NCBI GenBank assembly: GCA_038503065.1
Contig: JBCAMK010000022.1
Location: forward strand, 62,001-126,000
Reading direction: 5' to 3'
Source of the DNA: Paragyromitra xinjiangensis
Taxonomy: Eukaryota; Ascomycota; Pezizomycetes; Pezizales; Discinaceae
Length of the DNA stretch: 64,000 nt
Shown here: positions 22,492-32,642 of the stretch, piece after piece
Position numbering within the stretch: the first letter of the stretch is position 1
Layout of the letters: the number at the start of each line of letters is the position of its first letter
Notes under the pieces: model-generated
Told to the model about the DNA's origin: nothing
The model's input: only the letters and a program-made list of their open reading frames with translations
Database searches by the model: none
Position numbers and translations under genes: made by a program

Positions 22492-24230
22492 GCCCTCTGG
22501 CAAATGTTGACCCAATGCTGTGCGAGATCTGGAACAAGTTCAACCAGAAGGTGACTTCAAATTGAGGGTAGAGGATTCTAGCAGCCTTAAGTTAAGTGGA
22601 GATCTCCTGCCCTAAGGAAATAGCGGTGAGTTGTATAATTGCTTTTTAAGTATATAGTGGCTGAAACAGTGGGGCTGAAGTCAAGGGAATTGGGATGCAG
22701 TCTGGTGTTGATAGGGTAAGACGACCAAGATCAACAACACAATAACTTGCTATTTCCTACCTCTTGAGACTAGCAGTTTAGCAAGCGAGATAGATATCAC
22801 CGCTAGAGAATTTCGCGACTTTTTCTGCCTCAGATGATGAAGAGAGGTGATTATAACACGATTCGGCTATTTTAACGTTAACAGTATCACGAAGTACGCG
22901 CTTTCGAAAAAACCACGTATATCTAGAAAATTTAAGTTCACAATTTATTCTATATTTTGCAATTATTCTTGGGGGCAAATACTATTTCAAATATTGACAT
23001 TATAAAACTTATGAAATATGCTTGCAGAGGTATATACGTACTAATGGCTAAGTTAAATAATCTAATTCCGGATTTTGGTCATACTTGACAAGATAAATGG
23101 CGTTCCAAGCTCAAATTCAGCTAACGTTGGTATCTCACATATCATACGGTATATTTACTAACTCTCGAGGATCGTGAGTGTTTAATGGATGCTCTTGGAC
23201 TCTTTTTTGAGGGAGAGATTGGCCTTGTACCGCTTACCCCAGCCTACGATGCACAGTAGTTACAGGGAGTGGGATAGAGGCGAGCCTATTTCTACTGTCA
23301 CTGGATCCTAAAATTCTCATAGCCTCATAGGAGATGATAAGAAATTTTACAACCTGCACTATCTACCCTTGTAGACTTAAACCAACTCAAAGTCTTATCT
23401 TCCTTAACCCATAGAAATTGTTAAAGTGAGGAACCTTTTAGGTAGGGGGTGTCCCACCTCTGCACACCGCCCTGATAATTGAAGAAAAGAAAGAAAGCAA
23501 GAGAACATGAAAGCTGTAAATACATATACCACAGCGTAACAGAATAACTAAAGAATCACGTGCAACAGCACCTCACAACAAAATCCCAGGCGAGACTTTT
23601 CCCGTTCTGAGAGTTGAATTTATGAGCACACAGGCCCAGAGGTATGGATGATCTCACTGAAACGTATTGATAGAAAACGATATCATAATATTCTTAGTAT
23701 GCGAGATCATGAAATATCGCCCGAACCCTATAAGAATACCCTCACCAGATTGCAGCAGCGCTCATTGGTCGTATTTTTGTATATATGACTTAGTAACAGA
23801 GGCATCCGGTATTTCTCCACGCGTCTTATTCAAAAAAGGATTGGAATACATGCAGCCCACAAATCTAACCATACTTTAATATCACGTGTCAATTTCTTAA
23901 AAATATGCAGTAAGATAGAATGGACTCCCAGGTATTCTTGCAGCTACAGAATTTGTCCACCCTTTGTCAAAAACTCGTCCCTTGGTTACAGGGATTTTAT
24001 TTTGGCTTCGGGTTTCACCGATAGGGATGTACGAGAACTCTAGAGTACCTATAGTGTGGGGCATCCAGATATTGTGACTGGTTTCATCTGTGAGAGCTTA
24101 AAACTAGCAGAGCAGAGATACAGTTGCTTCCACTAGACAACCCCCTCCATCAAGGTCGAGCTACTTTGATCATCCGTTACTGGTAACTATCGCAGCAAAT
24201 ATTTACTTTCTAAATCAAAATAACCAAATA
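22492..24230. other. Intergenic, AT-rich, nothing recognised
   Basis: About 1.7 kb with only short frames. No repeat copies, RNA genes or domain remnants identified. Confidence 0.5.
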
Positions 24231-25547
24231 ATGTCTTACCCATCAACGAAGAAAGAATTTGACCAAAGGTTTCCCGACTGGCAGGTTTGCTGGTTTGTGC
24301 CCCAAAGCAAGTTTAATGTACCCGGCAGCGAGTGGACTGAAGAACACTGCGCGGATTTACGGGTCATTGAAGAACTTCAAGAAGAGGGCTCCCCAATCCC
24401 CCAGCTTCAAAACTACGCGAGAGATGCCATCAGAGAGGTTAGGGAGAACGAAACCTTGCAGACATATCTGAAAACTCTGAGTAGTGTCAAGCAGCTTCGA
24501 GTGCCTCCGGAGCAGCTGGCGATGGAAGCGGGGCCCTTTATGGCATTCTACAGTCTCCTCGCAATTGTGATTGAGAGAATTCCGACCCAAGTCATTGGGT
24601 CCTATGATGTACTTGGTACTCGCAATAGCGGTAGAGTGGTTAATCCTGACTTCAGGACCGGTTCGGAATTAACGACGTCCTCGTCGTTCAATGAACCGAT
24701 GGGGGAAGCAGGAGATGGACTATTTGAATCGAGCTCACAGGACACGGCCTGCTCGGATGAGGATAAAGAGAGCATCAAGTCTGAAACTGCTACCCAAAAT
24801 ATGGCAATAGCATTTTTAATGACAACTCTGACCTCTTGCCGCCTCAATAACTAGGATCCCACTAAGCGTATGCGTCCCGAACTCTCGCCTGTCACGCGGC
24901 GCTGCAATGTGAGCTTAGCGAAGACGGGGTTCGAATATGTCTCGGTTGATGACGGCGGGGTTGATATCCGTGGCTATGATGTGAACGGGAGATGGACAAC
25001 ATTGTCCTACCCGAGATCTGCTTGCATTGAGTGCAAGCGCCATGTTGTTGATGCGTTACCACAACATGTGGCAGAGATGGTTGGAATGATCGTCGAGAAA
25101 CTCTCGTTTGCCGGGGTGAACCCTGAGGACGAAAGCTCTATTGCAAAATTGACAGATGAGCAACGAACTGTATTTGTGGTCTCTGTGCAGGGGAAGATGC
25201 TGGAGGTTAGGGGGGCGACGTTTTCTGTGGCGTGGCTCCACGAAACCCTAGGAAGGCAACAAGATTATCCATCGAGTCCCCCAGAGCATATCATCTTCAG
25301 TTCCGGGCACGGATCAGAAGATAGCACGGCCAATGATGACGCTATGGCCATTGATACCCATAGCGAGCAACCAGATGAGGCTGAAGTGGGAAACAAGACC
25401 GATGGTTTCCTCCAGGTGTACACCGGTATCACGCATGATCTCTCAACTGCCGAAGGGCGCATCGCGGCTGCTACTGATATCAAGGCCCTCGTTGACTTTA
25501 TCGAGGACAATTCCATCGAGCCAAACGAGGCAATGGATGAAATGTGA
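24231..25547 (+). pseudogene. Unknown fungal protein interrupted by one in-frame stop
   Basis: A 207-codon frame (24231-24854) and a 225-codon frame (24870-25547) lie in the same register, separated by a single TAG at 24852. Read through, they give 438 residues. The N-terminal part (FDQRFPDWQVCWFVPQSKF, then RVPPEQLAMEAGPFMAFYSLL) and the C-terminal part (ACIECKRHV, QHVAEMVGMIVEKL, VFVVSVQGKMLEVRGATFSV) look like the two halves of one fungal hypothetical family common in repeat-rich regions. I cannot assign a function. The TAG could be CAG mutated. An intron from GTCTGA (about 24779) to AACTAG would also remove it but has a weak donor and would excise a hydrophobic block. Confidence 0.5.
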
Positions 25548-26021
25548 AGAGAGCCACTTTAACGCATTATTACGGGAGATCTTTGGTATAACGATATGTG
25601 GAGTGGTGATGAAGCGGCTCATGATATTTATTTTTTTTCCTATGACACAATAAAAAGCCCTTAATATATGATGTGGCAATCAAAGCCAGAAACCCATGTG
25701 GAAGGAAGAGGAAGGAGTGCGTAAGAAGGATACCTAGATCTTTACGGTTTTAAGCTTACCAGATGCCAGTGCAATGAACACCCATACAACTGGCTACATA
25801 ACTCTCAAATATAATAAAACTTGGGGTATTTCGTGCTATAGAATTACGGACGCAAGTAGCATAGTAGGCTGAGGTATAGGCTATCGTGCTGGAAATGTCC
25901 CCCAGCAGCGTTACACGGTTCACGCAGTCACGTGGCAAACGAGTAAGAGGGCACTTCATCCACCTCGTTTGCGCGTCTCCCATCACTGCAACCTCCACTG
26001 CATCCCCATCCCCTCTTCACG
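25548..26021. other. Short intergenic, nothing recognised
   Basis: 474 bp between two same-strand genes of unknown function. It presumably holds the terminator of one and the promoter of the next. No specific motif could be assigned. Confidence 0.5.
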
Positions 26022-27154
26022 ATGTCGGCAACTACAATCCAGCAGACATTCTTCAAATCTGGCTCACCTCCGGCTCACACCATCGCAGGCTTTCTCCGCC
26101 GGACAACTCGCAAGGACACCAGACATCCCTATGACTGGTCTCAGACTCACCTCGACCTTCTCAATGTTTTCGTTATTGACAACGATGAACCGTTCCCACC
26201 CCTTCCTCGAATCAGAACTCCATCAGCAACTGCAGTTATCGACAAAATCGCACTGAGTATGATACAAAACACTTATCCTCCCTTCCCCGCATTTACGTAT
26301 TTCGCTTGGCTCTTAAAGTCGGCCTTCGCCCCCTTCAGACCCGATCAAGTATACTCTGCCGTTGCACTCACCACGCTTACCCTCTGTATCGGCCCGGACC
26401 GAGTGAATCTCGATGCGGTCATGTATATAAAAATCGCTGGGGTTCCTTTTTTCACATACAACACTCCCACATACACCCATAAGCAGCGTCAGGAAAGAAA
26501 GCGATACTACTCGCTTCAAACACCCTACAGCATCACTGAAGACCAATCAGATGACATAGATCCCTACAACATTGCTGTCATGATTGCAATGGCGCAGGAG
26601 ACGCAGCGGAAACTGAATATTCAAGACAAGAACCACCAATTCACGGTATGATCACTCCACCAATCATTTTTAGCACTCGCTGAGAAATATAGCCACGACT
26701 GGGATACCCTAGCCGCGATGGATGTCGCATGTATTGCCTAACAGCACAAATCTCAATGAGTTATCTTGAGGGCCTACGGAATACTAAAAAGCCTTTGGAG
26801 CAAAAATTGATGATCACGCGTTCGGAGGTCCCAATCACAGAAGACTGCAAGGAGCTCGCAGCTTTTGTGGGCGAGCTGGTGTCTTATGCGCCTAACGTGC
26901 CGGTGAAAGTCAGGCGTAAGCCCATGAGGATAAGAGACCGGAGACCACCCCGCGAACCCCTGCCCGAGCCTACCAAGAAAAAGTCTAAGAGCAGATCATG
27001 CCGGCCGATGCCCGTGCATCCCTCTGGGATACAGTATAGGCATCCTAAGGATCCTAGGAAGTTCGCGCCAAACGGTATGCTACGTCCGTGCCTACCGACG
27101 CGCACCCGTGACGAAAATGCTCGCAGAACCAGGGCTCGCAAAGCTGATGAATAG
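26022..27154 (+). CDS. Hypothetical protein with basic C-terminus
   Basis: Exons 26022-26645 and 26693-27154 (47-nt GTATGA..TAG intron, phase 0) give 361 residues. The join produces a continuous sequence, FT|PRLGYPSRDG then MYCLTAQISMSYLEGL, and is needed because the first frame ends two codons into the intron. The N-terminal half contains a WSQTHLDLLNVFV block; similar single-domain hypothetical proteins are numerous in some Leotiomycete genomes, often near the type of gene just upstream. The C-terminal 90 residues are very basic (RRKPMRIRDRRPPREP, KKKSKSRS, RTRARK), like a nuclear localisation or nucleic-acid-binding tail. No signal peptide or catalytic motif. Function unknown. Confidence 0.55.
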
Positions 27155-28393
27155 AGTTTCAATCCCTAAGAGGCATGGCACAATATCAGGAGAGGACTAG
27201 GTCTCCGAGTGGGGAGTGATAGGCGCACGTTGCAATTGCCTCGGGGATATACTTGTCGACTAAAATACGCGACCGAGTAGATAAACTCTCATTAACCGGT
27301 GGTTTGGTTAGGTGTTATTTTTAATAGGGATGGCGTCTTAGAACTTCAAACTAGATAAATAATTCATAATTCTGTGTTATCTATATCTATCTGCACCCGG
27401 ATCTATGTTCGGTAGGATCTCCTACGCTCTTATGATATCATGAGAGCCTTTGGGTCATTGTATAAAACTAAAAGGTTAGGCAAGGGGGAAATTTAAACCT
27501 GTAGCCGGCTACCGTTTGCGTGGGTCTATTCCAGAGGCATACCGTATCTTTCCAGGAATTACAGCGTAATTTCCTGCGGATCTACATAAGCCTTATTCCA
27601 ATGCCTACAATAGTTGAAGTTTTAAAGGGTTTGGGATTTGTGCATGTTCCACCCGCTAGTATGTACTAGGGTGGATTCAAGAGATTTTAGGAAACTGCGT
27701 GACATTGGACTGAGATGGGACCAAGTACAGTATGTACAGAGGATTGGTAAAATCCGTATCCCCCAAAGTACCGTATCGAAAATACGATATACCCGCGCAG
27801 AACACTCCTAGGCTGAGGGCCAGTTCCCAAAACTAGCAGTCAAATCAGTACGAAAAAACGGGGTAAAACTATTACCGCGAAAAATACAGTAATAAACCGG
27901 AAGCGCTATAGCATTTCCTAGAAAATCGAGTCATACAATGAGCTGAGCCCTGTAGTAACCCGGCATTTGACCAGAATACTGTACTAACACCGTACCAAGT
28001 TCCTCCCTTTTTTCGTACTGATATCTCAGACTATATCAGTACTGGTATGTATTTTATACGCCGCAGATTGTCTTATAATGCCGTACAAATATAAAAAATA
28101 ATATATTGCAATAGTATTATTACCAATGCGATCAGCACCTCGTTCATAGCTTATCACGCAGCTGCTTGCTTACGTAAACTGCCCCGTAAGCAACGGCATT
28201 CCCCGCGTTACGATTTAGCAACATTCATAAGGCTGACATATAAACGACATGACGCAATACCGTATTCTAGCTCCATTTGTAATCAACTTCACTCACGTCT
28301 TTAAAGCTCAAATAATACCACTACTCTCAGCAACCCACTCCCATCTACTAAGCTCTACCATTTACCAAGCTCTAATACCTAGTTTAACTCCCA
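27155..28393. other. Gene-free tract with palindromes
   Basis: About 1.2 kb, AT-rich, with several TACGGTA/CCGTA-type words. It has a 26-bp near-palindrome at about 27650-27675 (CCACCC..CTAGTA tg TACTAG..GGTGG) and a 15-bp inverted repeat pair listed separately. No gene. Confidence 0.55.
27844..28022. repeat. Inverted repeat with exact 15-bp ends
   Basis: ATCAGTACGAAAAAA at 27844-27858 recurs exactly inverted at 28008-28022. The 149-bp interval is non-coding. This could be a 179-bp MITE; no target duplication is evident, and secondary palindromes (ATATCTCAGACTATATCAG) follow the right end. Confidence 0.5.
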
Positions 28394-29221
28394 ATGGCTG
28401 ATCCAGAACTCTACACCTACCCATCCCCGCTCGCTGGCTACGAAAATGCACCACCGCTACCAAAGTAAGCTTTCCCACTGAGCACAGCTTAGCTCTATCT
28501 ATTACGCTAAGCCTCCTGGTTCTAACATACTTAATAGTGATCTACACGAAGATGGAAAATCATTCCGGAATCCATCAGCCGGGGGGCTGAGTTCTGCGTA
28601 TGAGAAGTTTCCAGACCCAATCAGTAACTCTTCGCCTGCGATTGGTAATCCTCTATACACGTTGGAACATCCGTCTGGTCCTTGTGGGTTTGATGTGCAT
28701 ATCTACTTTTACCAGGTTCGTAGAAGCAGTCACTAGGGACTTGGGGTGATGCGACTAAGCTTGGCTTTAGAATAATCCCGAGCAGGTTAAGTTCGCGAAG
28801 GAGCTATGGGAGCGGATTCGGAGAGAATGTGAGTTTGGGTCGTCAAATGGAAGTTAGTATGAACTGACCAACTATTCCTAGTTCCGGAATTACGGATCTA
28901 CAAAGTGTGGGATAGTAAGTCCCTTGAACTCCGTGGATGCCCTTCAAGTACTAACTAAGCTTCCGCATAGAACCAATCGGACCACACACGCTCGCGATGT
29001 TCGAAGTAAACATCTTCACTCCCGCTCAATTCGGCGCGTTCATCCCCTGGTTGGTCATCAACCGAGGACCTTTATCGGTGTTGCTACATCCGAATACGAA
29101 TAATCATCTTAGGGATCATACGCAGAGAGCTACGTGGCTTGGGAGGGAGATTCCGGTTGATACGGCGCTGTTTAAGAAGATGTTGGAACAGCAGGGGAAG
29201 GAGTATCCGGTTAAGGAGTAG
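28394..29221 (+). CDS. DOPA 4,5-dioxygenase-like protein
   Basis: Five exons (28394-28464, 28538-28715, 28771-28828, 28882-28914, 28971-29221) give 196 residues. The C-terminal half matches the DOPA 4,5-dioxygenase family: CGFDVHIYFYQ, a QVKFAKELWERIRREFP helix, PIGPHTLAMFEVNIF, FIPWLVINRGPLSVLLHPNT and a HTQRATWLG block. The conserved His residues in DVHIY, GPHT and LLHPNT are the usual metal/substrate ligands. In plants and basidiomycetes members open the DOPA ring toward betalain-type pigments; ascomycete members have unclear substrates, probably aromatic diols. Short exons (33 and 58 nt) are required to keep the domain in frame. It converges on the aldo-keto reductase gene, with 216 bp between them. 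Confidence 0.88.
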
Positions 29222-29437
29222 CTGGGTTTTCTGTATTTTTTCTAGTTCTTGCTTTGGTTAGTTCAGTGAAGGGAAGCGTGTTATTGTAGTTTGATTCTCG
29301 GAATCCTAAGCGTATCATGGGCGTACAAGTGCTGAGAATGTGAATTTAAATGACAACAAAACCCAGCGAGCTATTTCTCAATTCTAGTCCTAGAGCAACA
29401 ACCAATCACATCTCTATCCCCTTCCTCAAACCCGCCA

Positions 29438-30899
29438 CTACTCCACCGTAGTATCGTAAGTATACTTCAACTCCCCCCTCCAATACCTACGAACCCCCGA
29501 ATTAGCCACCACTCCCACTGCACCCAAAGAGCTACTCACGTCGGACACACTCCCTCCGCAACCATCCACGCCCTCTCCAACGCTTCCAAAACCTCACCCG
29601 ACAACGGCCCCTTCTCCAAATCCCTCAAATTCCCCTCCAACTGCTCCAAACTCGACACACCAATAATAATCCCATCATTACCGCTCACACGCCTATGTTT
29701 CAGCACTGAATGATGCACTAACCACCGCAGCGATATCTCCACCAGACTCAAGTCTTCCTTTGCTGCTGCCGTCTGTACGATCTGCAATGCGTTGAAATGA
29801 GCGTCGTTGAAGTATCGTGAACGGTAGGTGGAGCCTTGGTCTGGGAAGGTGTTAGAGAAGCGGCCGGATTCTGGGGGGGTTGCTGTGTGTGTGGGGTTGT
29901 AGCGGCCAGTGAAGAATCCGCCGGCTAGGTTTGGTGAAGGGAGTAGTTAGTTCACGTAGCATGAGGGGGGATTTTGCTGGAGATACCTAAGCTATTGTGA
30001 TGTTAGGGTTAGGGTTGGGATTATCTAGCTTTTGGGGGGAGCTTACGGATTGTATGCAACTATATCTAGCCCGTATTTCCGGCACGCTGGGACTAGTTCC
30101 TTTTCAATTGCTCTGGTGATGGGGTTATACATTGCCTATAATCCCGATGAACCATCAGCTACACTCCCAGCACCCCGACAGTAGCTATTAGGGTGCTACA
30201 AACCTGATAGACCTTCGGCCGAACCCAACCCCTCTCTTTGCAAATCGTGACAATCTCAGCAACCTCATACGCTGTATAATTACTCAACCCTAACGTCCTA
30301 AACCGTCCCTCACCATACAACTCATTCACCGTCCTCAACGTATCCACAAACGGAACAGACCTATCCGCAGCATGTAGATAGAATATATCCACATCCTCAG
30401 TCCGAAGGGCAGTAAGCGACTCGTTCACCTTACTCCGGAGTACCTCTGGTGAGTGGGTTCCTGGGGTCGTGGGGTAGACTTTTGTTGCTAGTTTGAAACC
30501 GAGGGATTTGTAGTCTGTTGCGGATAGGAAGGATTCGGATTGGCCGGCGACGTACTGGGTGTGTTAGTTTGTTTTTGGGTGGGGGGTGAAGGGGGGGGTA
30601 CGATGCGTGCGGTGTCGAGTTCGTTGTAGCCGGCGGATTTGAGGTGCGTGAGGATTTTGCGGGCGGTGGTGGTGGAGGTGATTCGGGCTCCTTGGGTTGG
30701 GTCCTGTTTGGGTGGGGTTTTTATGTTGGTATAGAAACTTGGTACATATTTTCGTTTCGTTGGTGGGAATGAGGGGCATTACAGGTCCGAAGTTCATACC
30801 TAGCTGGAAAGTTAGTTCATAGTTCTATTGTTGTATCAAGGTGGGGTAGGTAGAGTTGGACTTACATCCTAATATGATACGATTGTTAATAGAACTCAT
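29438..30899 (-). CDS. Aldo-keto reductase, aflatoxin B1 aldehyde reductase-like (AKR7-like)
   Basis: Eight exons (30899-30866, 30799-30783, 30703-30602, 30554-30204, 30135-30047, 29991-29987, 29924-29540, 29486-29438) give 343 residues. Landmarks: IILGCMNFGP, GYNELDTAR (catalytic Asp), KLATKVYP (Lys), DVDIFYLHAADRSVPF (His), FRTLGLSNYTAYEV, AMYNPITRAIEKEL, AYNPLAGGFFTGRY and the C-terminal CPTYWRGELKYTYDT. NADPH-dependent reduction of aldehydes/dialdehydes in the cytosol is expected. Two exons are very short: 17 nt, and a 5-nt microexon CTTAG that supplies Pro-Leu-Ala codon pieces; skipping it breaks the frame. One intron flanking the microexon contains CCCTAACCCTAAC, which serves as its branch region. 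Not part of an obvious toxin cluster. Confidence 0.87.
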
Positions 30900-32642
30900 T
30901 GGATATCGACGACTGCTTTAGTTTTGGGTTTGGGATTTGGGGTGATGAAAGTGAGGGGGGCCTGGTGAGGTTCTTAAACCCATCCTACCTACCTGCTAGA
31001 TTTGGTGTAGATGCAAGGGATGCTGAGGGGTAGCGCAGGGTAAATCACTTGACGTTATACTTGGAATGCTGAATAACAAGGTAATGATCAGCACAACGTT
31101 TATATGTAATGTCAGGTCGTTAAGTGGTCTGTGCACATATAATACCCTTGCAAGAAATAAATCGGTATGATATGCTCTACTTATGGAGTAATGACATCAA
31201 CCTAAAGGCTCCAGAGCTGCTCTTCCGGGCGCTCAGATCCCCGCTCAACCTCGAGTATTATTTTGTGGGGAGAATTTAGTTCTTGGGGAATACATGCGTC
31301 GAACGTACGCTGCTCCGATCGTTTACGACACACGGTCACTTTGATATCTGGGGGTTGCACGTGAACTTTATATCGTCGTCTGTTGTCTAAGAATCAAAAT
31401 TACCCTAGTCAAAGGACTTTTAATTACGCCATAGCTTATAAACCATCTAAACAGTCATTTCAAAAGCGATTGTAGATCCTTGGCTGCTACTTGTTGCGCG
31501 CACGGAACAAGTCTAGCTAAGATGCCCGACGCTAGACTACATAGTAGTAATCAGGGTTCTGATCAGCTTCCAATCAGAGACTTAGTGGTACAGGAATTTA
31601 ACAGCGGGTGACGGGTCCTACCTGGCGAGAACTTTGGGATAAGTAGGTGAAGCCTCGTAAGGGACGATGGGCCGGCCTATTACCGACCGCTATTCTTTGG
31701 AGACTTGATGGTTTTAGTAGAAGAGAGCATCACACCCAGGAGTCCTTCTTTTATCTCTTTCTAGAGACATTTGGTTGGATTCATCAAAGAGTGCCTACGA
31801 ACAGAACCAAGGTACGGATGATTAATCCTTAAAAGTTCTCGCTTACTTCGCTTTGATTTCTCCCTATATATCTAACTATGAGATAGCGGCGCAGCGCAGC
31901 CTTACCTAACCCTTCTGAGATTTCATCCCTCGAATCAACTAACTTCCACTTTGATTTATACAAGCACTTTACTCCGTTTCCCTCCCCTATTTTGCTTTGT
32001 CGGGAAAGACTTTTTTGCGGCACATCTCCAAGATGTAAGATACACTGCTCGCCATTAGCAGTAGTGGTAGGATTGAAGCTAGTGATATCACTTCAATCTC
32101 TAAATAGTACACGAATTCTACATCATGCCCGCGTTCCCTAAAAAAGGTCTTCCCTGATAAAATGAAATACTTGCCTACAAATAGTACCCTCTGTGTCTAC
32201 TCTATGGTATCAAACAAATAGAAAGAAACATAAATCGAACAAGTCATAAAATATTAATAGCAGAAAAGCAAGAAATCCCCCCCTAAACCCCAAACCCATC
32301 AAACCAGTCGCCTAGAACAACTGTTTTATAACTAGCTAGCAATAAAAAAAGTAAAAGGAAAGAAAATTGTGTGAATACATTTAGCCCAATCTGTGCTATG
32401 CCCCGGGCTCAGAGCTCTCATACTAAGCAGCAGTGATGTTGTATCGAGATTTCGACTGTGTGATTTTGACGAGGGGTTTCTCACGATAGGTTTAAATTTA
32501 ACACCTGCTCTCACTTTCGTAAGCGCAAGATCTCACGATACTTGAAGTTGATTTCGAGGGTTATGAAAAACGTGGATATCACACGGAGGACGACGTAAGA
32601 AAATATAGGGAAAGTCTGGTATTACCGAAATTGGAATTCTAA
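30900..32642. other. Intergenic, nothing recognised
   Basis: About 1.7 kb between the reductase start and the NLR stop. Frames are under 65 codons. No repeat copies or RNA genes noticed. Confidence 0.5.

Noticed and set aside
30001..30017. Telomere-like TTAGGGTTAGGG
   Set aside because: Only about two units, lying inside a reductase intron where it supplies the CTAAC branch region; not an interstitial telomere.
29438..30899. Secondary-metabolite cluster around the aflatoxin-aldehyde-reductase-like gene
   Set aside because: No polyketide synthase, peptide synthetase, terpene cyclase or P450 occurs in the window; the enzyme family has general detoxifying roles.
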